Origin: Lingula anatina | Taxonomy: Eukaryota; Brachiopoda; Lingulata; Lingulida; Lingulidae | Reading direction: 5' to 3' | Assembly (NCBI RefSeq): GCF_001039355.2 | Contig: NW_019774814.1 | Coordinates: 119,471 to 183,470 of the forward strand | Length of the DNA: 64,000 nucleotides | Shown here: in pieces, positions 37,363-64,000 of the stretch | Layout: each line of letters starts with the position of its first letter | Position numbering within the stretch: the first letter of the stretch is position 1 | Translations under genes and position numbers: made by a program | Notes under the pieces: generated by a model | Databases searched by the model: none | What the model saw: only the letters and a program-made list of their open reading frames with translations | What the model was told of the DNA's origin: nothing

Positions 37363-40296
37363 CCTTCACAGCTTGAAACACAATTTCTTGTCTCAGTTTT
37401 TCTTACATGCTCACGGTACCCTTACCTCTTACCAGTGACCACGTATGGCCGAAAACTGACGCAAGGGAATTTCCTTCGTTACGCATCTTTAAATTACTGA
37501 ATACAATGCTATGTAAAATTTCGTCTGTTAACTCACACTTTTTTATTTGTACAATTATGCTAGGTTTATGAAAAAAGGATTAATTCTGCCATACAGTAGA
37601 TCTTATTGAATCAGTTGCTGTTGTCCGTTACGCATAGGGTGCATCTTATTTCTTGACACCTTTGTGATCTAGTTGGCTCTTTTTACCTGTTCATGCCTAT
37701 CAAGCGCAATCATACTTACTAATGGTTAATGAATCCATTTTTACATTCAAAGTTAGTCCCTGGTTTTTTTCTAAAAAGTTTGGTTTTTTGTTAAAATCTC
37801 TTTAAGAGATTTTAACAGAGTATAGCCTTCAATGGAGGTCACGTGGTCTAAAGACAAGCTCGGATATCAGAATAAGAGCTATAACTGCCGTTTTTGTGGT
37901 AAAAAAGAATGTATTATATTTCTGTGAGCCCAGCTAGAATGGGAGCCCCCGCTGCCCACAGGAGCCCAGGCTGCCAGAGAGACTGCCAGGGAGACTGTCC
38001 TTTTGCAGTCTGGGGCTCCAGTGTGCAGTCTCCTTGAGCAGGCAGACTGCAAAGGGGGCTGCAATAACTTAAATATTTTTGCAGGGGACTGCAAAGGAGG
38101 CTGCAATAACTTAAACATTTTGCAGGGGACTGCAAAGGGGGCTNGGGACTGCCCAGGCAGTCCCCCTGGCAGCGCGTTCCAAAAGTGCAAATTAAGACTG
38201 CCAAGGGGACTCCCTCCGTACTTAAGGATACCTGCAAAGGAGGCTGCTATGGGAGCGGGGACTGCTAGGGAGACTGCAAAGCAGGCTCCATGGGGGGACT
38301 GTAAAGGAGACTGCAAGCAGACTACAAAGGGGACTACTTTTCTAGCTGGGCTAGTTCTTCACAATGTTTTTATTGTGAAATATAGATCTCATATGAAGAG
38401 TTATTATCCCTTTAACTTGACTTAAAGGACACCTCCATGGGACTTGCTGGCCAAAATGGATTTTCCTGGGGAAATAAGCAATTTTATCGCATGCACTTAC
38501 AATTTACATCGTTATCTATCCCTCTCTGCACTTGGATTTGACCTTTAATTGAATTAATAAGGGTTGATTTATACCCCATTCACACTGCCATCTGAAAAAT
38601 CTTGATTTTTTAAATTCAAACTTTTGGTGAAAAATCCAATTCCCTTGTTTGTTTACACACCCAAAGCAAAACTGAGTCTCAAGTTAAAAAATTTTAGGTT
38701 TAACTTTCTGTTTTGAAAACTCGCACAGGAAAACTCAAATTACCAAACAAAAATATGGTGCCATTTACAACTCTAATCGTACTCAGCTTTTGTCTTTATT
38801 TGTGACGGCAAGTGCAACTCAAAGACATTACAGTATTCGTGAAACGTATCAGATGACAAAATAAGTTTATGTTTCAATCCCCATGTTATAGTGAGCAGTG
38901 ACCTCCAAATATGTTTGGTGCAATCCTTAAAGTGATAAACAAGTGTTCATAGCTACCAGCTTTTTACTGCACACATCCGCAGCTGTCAGTCCTGGTAAAT
39001 TATTCAAATCGCTGAATAAAATTTAGCCCGCTACCAGGATTTTGAGAAACCAGTGAACAAAAATCCTCACGCATTCAGATTACTACAATTATTTGAATCA
39101 GGACCTAATTCACAATTTATTCGAATAAATGACTGTAGTGTGAACGGGGTATTAGTTTAAAATGACTGGCCAGTCATTACAACCATCAACCATCTTCTTA
39201 AGCTCCGATGGAAATATAAACATCAGGTACACTCCAGCAAAAATTATTTAAGGTGAATTTTTAAGGTGAATTTAAGGTTTTTATAAGAAGCTGTAGATGG
39301 AAAAATAGGCTTATGGGGGATTTTCAACCCCATGGAGTGCATGTGCTTTTAAAATAAAATGTTCTGACTAATACAGGTAAAATGAAATGCAACCATAACT
39401 GAAGTTGAAAGTCTTTTTCTGACTCATGTTTTTTAAATATATATTTTTTACACTTACAGAGTCTGTTCCCAATGGAGAAGGATTGCGAATGACAAAACCT
39501 TATGGAAACATGTTGATCTTTCTGATTACAAGATCAATTTACCAAATATGTGGAAATTGATGAGAGCACACTTTTCAGAAGCTGTTCTAACTGTTAAAAT
39601 GAGAGGGTTTTTGGATTCAGGTAAAAAGCCAATTAAAAATGCTGGACACTTCTATTTCTAAAAAAATTGACATCATCATTGCAGTTCATACTAGTAGTAG
39701 ATTCCTCTTGTTGTGCGCATTGTTTATTTTACTTTTTTGAATATTTATAACTATGGAAACAAAATACTTTTATTCTTTTTTATAAATATTTAGGGCCAAA
39801 GAAGAAGAAACCATCTTTTTCAGAAGCAGCTTTAAAAGACATGCGAGAAAGATGTCCAAATGTGAGAGAACTTCATATCATTTTGTCCAACTTAGAAGAT
39901 GTCAACTTAAAAAGAAGTCCATTGCCTTCAAGTTTAACACTATTAAATCTAAGCAAATGTATTTTCCCAGCAGAATGGTATCCAGAGATAGTGTCACAAC
40001 TGCCAAAATTGACTCATCTGATTTTGCAAGGATGTAAAGTCAACAACACTCATTTAAAAGAAATCTGCAAAGCAAAAACTTTAAAATCATTAGATCTGCA
40101 TGGATGTTATAGAATAAATGATGATGGTATAAATACTGTTGCCAAGAGTCTTCCCAATTTGGAAGAATTAATTATAACAGGTTGCATCTATTCTGATGAA
40201 GGCTTACACCATGTTAGTTGTAATTTGAAAAAATTAAAACTCTTTAAAGGCAACTCGGAAAGTGAAAATTTCTTACTTTTTTGTAAACAACATTGA
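35552..40296 (+). CDS. F-box/leucine-rich repeat protein, FBXL12-like
   Basis: This is a substrate receptor for an SCF (SKP1-CUL1-F-box) ubiquitin ligase. Exons 35552-35652, 39460-39620 and 39794-40296 join in phase to give 254 residues. The F-box spans about residues 10-52 (SLPENIVVEIFHYLSTKDLC, then RIARVCSQWRRI and LWKHVDLS). Leucine-rich repeats follow (LTLLNLSKC, LTHLILQGCKV, LKSLDLHGCYRI, LEELIITGC). The order and spacing, with MRGFLDSG between F-box and repeats and CPNVRELHI after, match vertebrate FBXL12, which is about 326 residues; this one lacks about 70 residues of C-terminal repeats. The start ATGGCG lies in a YY1/TISU-like context. AATAAA at 40377 is a plausible polyadenylation signal. 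The first intron is packed with repeats. Substrates cannot be inferred. Confidence 0.85.
35845..35942. repeat. Perfect palindrome with (TA)n core
   Basis: TGGGGAGAACCCTG at 35845-35858 is followed by about 70 bases of TA repeat and then its exact inverse CAGGGTTCTCCCCA at 35929-35942. The complementarity extends outward into AAATCC/GGATTT. It looks like two element ends facing each other across a TA microsatellite target. Confidence 0.85.
36366..36510. repeat. Degenerate minisatellite, about 20-bp unit
   Basis: Units of the form (A/G)GACGTAAATCTATTG, GAGACGTGTATGTATA, GAGACGTATCTATCG and GGACGTTTATCTAT follow one another, with a GGGACG/GAGACG core recurring about every 20 bases. It lies within the CAGGG-ended element. 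Confidence 0.6.
37180..37260. repeat. GTATCGGCAAAAAG direct repeats
   Basis: The motif TATCGGCAAAAAG or a close variant occurs about three times in succession (near 37180, 37201 and 37222). A fold-back GTATCGGTGCCGATAC follows at about 37242. This is a subterminal array at the right end of the CAGGG element; such arrays are commonly transposase-binding regions, which is an inference here. Confidence 0.6.
37715..38415. repeat. Second MITE copy, interrupted by a 426-bp insertion
   Basis: From GAATCCATTTTTACATTCAA onward this follows 32468-32738 closely, then is broken at 37926/38353 and resumes with AGTTCTTCACAATG to the right terminus ...ATTATCCCTTTAA. The left end is less well conserved. It lies in the first intron of the FBXL12-like gene. 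Confidence 0.8.
37927..38352. mobile_element. GC-rich insertion with AGCCCAGCTAGAA inverted ends
   Basis: The insert begins AGCCCAGCTAGAA and ends with the inverse TTCTAGCTGGGCT (38340-38352). Removing it restores the uninterrupted MITE sequence seen at 32394-32738. Its interior is unusually GC-rich and made of repeated GACTGCAAAGG(G/A)GGCTGC and GGGGACTGC units, including two tandem copies of about 45 bp with CTGCAATAACTTAAA. It has no coding capacity and contains a single N (38144). The class is unknown. Confidence 0.75.
38422..39352. repeat. MITE related to 12957-13346, carrying a nested insertion
   Basis: The ends are AAGGACACCTCCATGGGA on the left and CCATGGAGTGCATGTGCTTT on the right, with TA at both flanks. 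The interior matches the element at 12957-13346 (CAAAATGGATTTTCC, CTGCACTTGGATTTG, AAAATGACTGGCCAGTCA). The middle is split by a second element at 38571-39152. It starts only a few bases after the neighbouring MITE ends. Confidence 0.7.
38571..39152. mobile_element. Nested MITE with ATACCCC termini
   Basis: The termini ATACCCCATTCACACT (38571-38586) and AGTGTGAACGGGGTAT (39137-39152) are inverted with one mismatch. The flanks TTTA and TTAG are compatible with a 3-bp TTA-type target duplication, as made by PIF/Harbinger elements. The related uninterrupted MITE at 12957-13346 lacks this segment, which supports insertion. No open frame is credible. Confidence 0.75.
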
Positions 40297-41350
40297 AATT
40301 GTAAGTGAACTTGTAAATATTATGAACATTGAATTTCTGAAAAGTAACATTGTGGAAGACGGATAATTATTGTATGAATAAATATTGATAAAATGTCATT
40401 TTCATACATGAATATTTGTAGTACATATAGTACATTTACTTTTTCTACTTCTATGATTTTATTGGCACATTTGGTACTATATATTCTTGAGAAGTTGTTG
40501 GTCTTTATACACTTTAAAGTGATTTTCCTTACATAGAAATGCAGACTCCTCGTATGAAAATCAGTTTCAATGCAGTGGCTTTAGGGGGAGTCTTGACACA
40601 CACACCCCTCTCGGTTTGTTGAAAAAATTAAGTCACACCAATTAATGTATACAAAGTTTTGTTAGAGCCGGAATGTATTCTCAATGAGCTGCCAGGCCCA
40701 ACTCCACGTCCAATGGGTGGAGCACGCGTCACTATGAAGCCGGAGCCATTTGCAATTCAGTAACCCCCGCGCCCCCCCCCCTCCCTTAAAAAAATAATCC
40801 TGTATCCGCTCCTGCAGTTTTTTTTTCAGTAGAGTTGCATAATTGGCATTCCAGAAAAAAATGAAACATTTGACTCTAGTCTAACTTTGAAAATATAAAA
40901 AGAACTAGAAAAGCACTCTGAGAGCGTAGACCTCCGCCAAGACAGCAAAGTCTCCACCCAGTGCCGTTTCAACCCTAAATTTTCATTCTATAATGATTGT
41001 TTTTTATTTTTGATTATTTATTGATTATTGATTGATTATTGATCCGGATCATAGACAGTACATATCAGAATCGAGTGCTAACGAATGGATTTTCAGAGAA
41101 GAGCAACAAACTGGGAAGACTGAAAATGATAACTCAACAACCTGCCGGGCGAAGACACTGAATGCATTAAAGTTTTCGATTAACAAACATATGAACGAAA
41201 TATTGTATTCCATCTGACAATTTTGATAGGATCTCCGCCCCATAGAATAGTTATAGTTACTGCACATTAGTCGCTACCCAACTGGCTGTTTACATTCTGC
41301 AGCAATATTTACTATATTTCCGGTTTCGCATGCGCAACACAAAATTCAAA
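40297..41350. other. Intergenic region between FBXL12-like gene and MEAF6
   Basis: The FBXL12-like 3' UTR occupies the left end, with AATAAA at 40377-40382. A C-rich stretch lies near 40768-40790 and a degraded copy of the 1082-1206 fold-back element at 41055-41094. The MEAF6 promoter occupies the right end. No gene is supported. Confidence 0.6.

Positions 41351-41362
<12 letters not shown>
41320..41362 (+). promoter_or_regulatory. MEAF6 promoter: NRF1-like and YY1/TISU-like motifs
   Basis: CGCATGCGCA near 41327 matches the NRF1 palindrome. The start codon itself lies in TTCAAAATGGCGGGAC, which resembles the YY1 site and the TISU start element used by genes with very short 5' UTRs. Both are typical of broadly expressed genes. 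This is motif evidence only. Confidence 0.5.
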
Positions 41363-59037
<17,675 letters not shown>

Positions 59038-59199
59038 AATTTTTACCAGGGATGAATGTGGAAACAATATATGTGAATAACTCCAGCTCTAGCTTCAGCA
59101 GAAGAAGCTGATTGCTCTTCATATGGTCACTAGCATTTGCAAAATCTCGCTTCCAAGGCATTTAAACTTAAGATAACTATAAAATATCACAATTTCAGA

Positions 59200-62100
59200 T
59201 CAATAATTTTCTATCTGTATAGCATTATTTGGTATGCATACCTGCAATGTGTTAAACTGGTCAAGCAGTGACTGCGCTTTAGATTCATGAGCATGTGCAG
59301 TGGTCTCCATATTGCTGAGATCATCTCGACATTTTTGAAGTTTCTCGTGCTCTATGTTGAATGCCCTTTCTGTCTCATTCAACTTCTGCTGCAGGTCAAT
59401 GGTTATCTGGTCATCTGTAACCTACAAATTTAATTATGTGTTTCTCTTTTACATACATCCATGTTACAAGAATTTAGATACATATGGTTGGAAAACCAAA
59501 CTTTTTTTTCTAATTGAATGTGAGTCTAGGACCTAAAAATCTGCCCTTTCTCTCTGATTCAACAGGTAAGTATAATAATCTAAACTAACAGATAGATGCA
59601 TGGCTTTTTACTGACCAGAGTAGTATGGGCAAATACTAGTATTGTAATCAATAAAATATTAAAGATTTATTTTTGACAAGATGCACATAAAGTGTACATA
59701 GGAGTGTCTAAGGCTTTACCTTCCTCTTCTTAACCTCCTCAAGCTGCGTTTTATAAGTATCAATCTTTTGCTCAGACAACTTTCTCAAGGTGATCTCTTC
59801 ATGTAGCTGGGTTTTTAAGGAGTCTATGGTCTTTTCCAATTGTCTGTTATTGTGAAGATAGAGCTCCTTGGTTTCATTTGCTGCTGTCAGGGACACTTCT
59901 AAGGTCTTCAGAGTAGCATTTGTCTGAAAAAATAATAAAAGAACAACTTCAACATCATTGTTTTGATGTCAGATAATATGATTGGATAAAAGTTAATAAC
60001 AGAGTTGAGGACTATGCAATAAATGAATGTTTAATGTTTGTGTCCTCTTGTGTCCAGTTCTGGATATTGTGTCCAAGATGTGAGAATCATGGAAATGCTA
60101 TGAACATACAAAATCCAGTGACTACATTGACATGACCACACAAAGTGACCTGTGTGAACAAAAATGAAGGGAGCCAAGGCAGATGGATGTTTGTATTACA
60201 ATGTAGCACTATAACGCTACTGATCACAAGGCACCTTCAACCCCCCAACCCCATCCCAAAAGCCCCATCCCCACCCCACCTGCCCAGCTGTTGATGTATA
60301 AATAACTATTTGCAGATGCAATAAAGCACAAGTCTATATCTGGTTACAGCTACACAAAATATTCTATGATCTGCTGAAAACACAATACAACATAAATGTG
60401 CACTATATATATACATAATGGTTTGGAGATTAAATGTGTACCTGGTATATCAACATGGATCCACTTAGCTCACCTTAATGTATTTTTCATTACGGTCCAA
60501 CATTTCTGCTTCTTGTTTGACATTTCTGTCAGCCATACTCTGCCTAAGGTTTTCTGTCTGCTTTTGATGCTTCTCTTGCATTTCAGAAATGGTCTCCTTT
60601 AATCTGGCTATTTTAGCCTTTGCACTTTCTGAAGTTTCCTAAATTAAACAGGTTTACATCAATAAGAGTTAATTAGAGCATATAATTTTCTATTTTTGTA
60701 ATAGGACAAAGCATAAAAGAAATGAGTCTGGTTTTCTCCCTCCAACAAAAAAGAACCCATTTAATTTACCCAATTTTGAAAACACATCCTAAACATGAAG
60801 TGTTTAGTTTACAACTTTTTATTTTTCAAACAAAAGTCACACAACAAAAATGATTCCTGAATTTTGATTTTGTAAGATTTTAGCGTACAAAATTCCATTT
60901 CTTACAAAGTCTGTAGACAATTTGAAATCTCCCCTCCCCTCTTTTAACAAATGACAATATGAGAGAGAGAGAGAGAAGGAGATACCTGCAAGTGTCTATT
61001 GCTCTCTGTTAGAGACACTTTCTCTGCTTTCAGAGCACTGTTCAGCTGCTTTAATTCCTGAACTTCCATTTCCATGGCCGTTGCCCTGTTTTCCAGCTGT
61101 TGCCTGGCTCTGTAAGTGAAGAAATAATCAATAACCAGCCATGCAGCCAAAGTTATGACAAAACAGCATGTGGCATATTTTATCTTCTCTGATTCTCCTT
61201 TCATGATGTGTAAGCAGGCTACACACTAATGTGGGCCAAATTCTTAACTTTCAATTTTTTTTACATATGTTCGTTTATATCTAAAAAGAGTGCAAATATG
61301 AAGGCTTAAAATGAAGGAGCTGGCAAACATGTGAACTGAAGCTCAGGTTATGTTAAACAGAAGAAGCTACACATACTTAGTTTCTCCCTCCAGGTCTAGT
61401 AGGGTTCTACCATACGTATTCATCTGAATATCCTTCTGCTTGAGCTGTTCCTTTAACCCCTTCAGCTCCATTCTATAATAAAGAAGAAAAACAAGGATAA
61501 AAAGATAAAATACATGTTCATCTTTAATCTGAAAAACAACTGACATTAAACAGCATAAATTTACCTTTAATTGATATTAAAAAAGCACACAATTTACTGT
61601 TAAATAACTGGAGGTATGCAAATATTCTAGGAGAATCAGCGTGTAAGCACAAAATAATGATGAATTCAATTACGAAGACAAAGTCTGATAAAACAATAGT
61701 AAATCAAATTGTTCAAGAGGGCAGATGCAGGCAGAGAGGGAGAAAGAACAGACAGACCAAAAAAACATGCCTTATAATTTTCAGAGCAGAAATATAAATG
61801 ATATTTACATATTTAAAAAAAGCATACTTTGTTCTTTTTAGTTCTTCTTCTACAGATTCCTTTTGCCTAGATATCTTCACCTTCTCCATTGCATATTCAT
61901 TATGTACTGTTTCAACTGTCTCAGAGCACTTCTCTTGCAACTGACCAATTAATTCATCTTTCTCTGATAATTTGTGACACAGTTCTTGCAAATCTAAAAT
62001 GGAAGTTGAAGGTGAATTATATAAACCAAGTACACAATACATGACTTTAATAGAGGTAGTGGTACTATTTTATTTTGTGGTACATCTGTAGTGGTACTGT

Positions 62101-63928
62101 TTTGTTTCAAATGACAATTTCCACATATTCATATTCAATACTTAAATATTTCTCTCTTCTAAATTAATATATGATGGCCCTCCATTCATCCTTTTCCACA
62201 ATAATATACAGATTGCCTTTTACAGTTTTACAGATTCTTACCTGAATATAAACTTTGCTTGTCTCCTTTCAACTGTTCTACCATGTCCTGGCTAGCCGAC
62301 AACTGACCATTTAATTTATCAACTCTTTCATGTGAAACCCTCAACTCCTCTTCCAATCTACTGATCTTATTTTCATCAGCCCTAATCTGTTCCTGGTAAA
62401 AGAAAAACCATGGATACAATGAGCAACTAGGCTTGGATAATACAAAAACTCATAGATGCAGATCAAGGCAAAGTGGATATGAAGCGACAGACCTGAACCT
62501 AAACTGGCCTATTGTCTTTTTAAAAAAAAAACATGTCTGCATCAAAGGCATCAGTATATTCTTTGGAAAAATACATAAAAACGGGTCAACTTAAAAAAAT
62601 CCAGAATAACTCAATGACTATATGTAATTAAATGTACTATACAAATGTACTATATAATGTACTATATGTAATTAAAATTACCCTGAGCTTTCCAGCAGCA
62701 CTTTTCTCTGTTTCTAGGGTTACAACTGCAAGTTCATATTCCTGTTTAACTAAATCAAGTTGCTTGGAGGCCATGCCATATTCTTGTCCCAACTGATTGG
62801 ATGCACTCTTTGCTTCAGCAACCTAAGAAATATTGTAACGAATGAGAAAATGAAAAGTGACCTATACATATCTGGGGTGGCGCTAGCAATTTTTTTTCAT
62901 TTAGCCAAATTACTACTTTTTCATCGCTTTTTTGTCCAATTGGTTTAAATTTGACTAAAAACAGTCAAATTAAATGACAATTTCAAACTACTTATGCTTG
63001 CAGCAAAGCACATACTTTAATAAAGACAAAAGCGTCCAACATTGTTTTTTTTTCATCAATAATTTCCTACTTAGTCTAACTTAGATATTTACCTCTAATT
63101 TGGCAGCAGTTAGTCTTTTTTCCAAACCAGAACTAATTGTATTCCACTTTTTACTTTCTTCCTGCAGCTGCCTGGTTTCTTCTTCCAACTGGGATACTTT
63201 CTTGCGCAGACGATGCATATCTGTCTCCAAACTCACAATATGATTCTCTTTCTCTTTGAGCATCTCTTCAGTCATACTGTGTCTGTCTTCTTCTGTTTCA
63301 AGCTGTAAAAGATTTTTTAAGGCTTAGAAGTATATCTGGATGCACTAATATATCTGTGGAGTCGAATTTTCAGTGAACAATTTGGTCAACTATACCCAAA
63401 ATAGCTCCACACATATTACAAATCGATGATGAAGATAAGTCACACATGTAATCATCAACCTTACATCTTTTTCACATAATTTGTGCAAACAACACAAAAT
63501 TTAAATTATTTGAAAACATCAAAATAAATCTTATACACTTAACTTCTATTTTAGAGTTGCAAAACAACAAAACTGAAGACAAGTTTTCCAATAATCAAAA
63601 CTTAAAATGTTGGGAAAAAACACAGAAACAAATAAACTCAAGTCTGATATGGTGGAAAAGATGAAAGTGTTCAAATTGATCAATAAAGCACTGTATATAC
63701 AGTAACTGTATAAATGTCATTTTTCAGTGTACAGTGTAAGACTTCAAATATTTCTTTAAACCTCAAATGTACCTTTCTCGTTAGTTCTCCTATCTCTAGT
63801 CTCTTTTCCTCAAGCATCTCAATTTGTTTGGCAAGCTTCTTCTCCACTTCATATTTTTCCATCTGAATTTTGGTTCTCTCATTGGTGAGATACTGGCTCA
63901 CTTCAGTTGCAGATGACATTTCCAGGGC
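59200..63928 (-). CDS. Large coiled-coil protein, C-terminal part, unidentified (partial)
   Basis: Minus-strand exons: 63773-63928, 63093-63302, 62682-62822, 62242-62392, 61828-61993, 61377-61472, 60986-61109, 60474-60638, 59720-59923 and 59242-59421. All have GT-AG borders and joined phases, giving about 530 residues of almost continuous heptad-like, Lys/Glu/Gln/Leu-rich sequence with no Pro. Landmarks are KKLAKQIEMLEEKRLEIGEL, KVSQLEEETRQLQEESKKW, RLEEELRVSHERVDKLNGQL, ELCHKLSEKDELIGQLQEKC and QKCRDDLSNMETTAHAHESK. The last exon either reads through its donor to a TGA at 59200-59202 (about 14 more residues) or splices to an undetected exon. The N-terminus lies beyond the right edge. Such proteins are usually cytoskeletal, centrosomal or Golgi-associated, but no specific family can be named. 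It is tail-to-tail with MEAF6. Confidence 0.8.
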
Positions 63929-64000
63929 CTGAATGTGCATAAAATATATTGTTAGAGAAGGAAAATAAATAAAAAGGATAAAAATACAGATGCCTTCTCT

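Noticed and set aside
60944-61204. Apparent coiled-coil protein start with a membrane segment (CCFVITLAAWLVIDYFF)
   Set aside because: The hydrophobic part is intron. A good acceptor (TTCACTTACAG) precedes ARQQLENR, and the phase continues from the upstream coiled-coil exon.

Overview
This is a eukaryotic nuclear window: AT-rich, with short GT-AG exons, long introns, and many microsatellites and short inverted-repeat (MITE-like) elements. The proteins are animal proteins. The mix (a PC1/3-like convertase, a GPR45/63-like receptor, a multi-domain C-type lectin/EGF protein and a heavy non-autonomous transposon load) suggests a lophotrochozoan, most likely a marine mollusc such as a bivalve. The species cannot be fixed from the sequence alone. 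One 332-base N gap, one 14-base N run and several single Ns show that this is a draft assembly.

Layout from left to right. (1) 3.8-11.2 kb, plus strand: a neuroendocrine-type proprotein convertase, about 899 residues, with an unusually long charged spacer between the propeptide cleavage site and the catalytic domain. (2) 14.9-26.7 kb, minus strand: an SCAF4/SCAF8 orthologue (CTD-interacting domain, Gln-rich coil, RS region, RRM, Pro/Gly and Arg/Asp tail). It converges on the convertase. Two of its exons occur twice, on either side of the N gap. (3) 27.2-29.4 kb, plus: a GH99 endo-alpha-1,2-mannosidase (MANEA), divergent from the SCAF gene across a roughly 485-bp shared promoter region. (4) 32.9-34.05 kb, minus: a single-exon class A GPCR of the GPR45/GPR63 type. 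(5) 35.55-40.3 kb, plus: an F-box/LRR protein of the FBXL12 type. Its 3.8-kb first intron is a graveyard of nested inverted-repeat elements. (6) 41.35-59.04 kb, plus: MEAF6 (Eaf6), a histone acetyltransferase complex subunit. Its first intron, nearly 12 kb, contains on the same strand a whole multidomain receptor-like gene (45.0-52.2 kb; CTLD, sushi, seven cbEGF, CTLD, CTLD, mucin-like stalk), and perhaps two smaller transcripts. (7) 59.2-64 kb, minus: the 3' part of a large coiled-coil protein that runs off the right edge.

Most genes are unrelated housekeeping or secretory genes that happen to be neighbours; no operon-like logic is expected. The most unusual items are the lectin/EGF gene nested in MEAF6, with all observed introns in phase 1 and a nearly homogeneous EGF array; the tandem (or haplotype-artefact) duplication in the SCAF gene; the convertase spacer; and several transposon insertions whose empty sites or nested target duplications can be read directly in the window.
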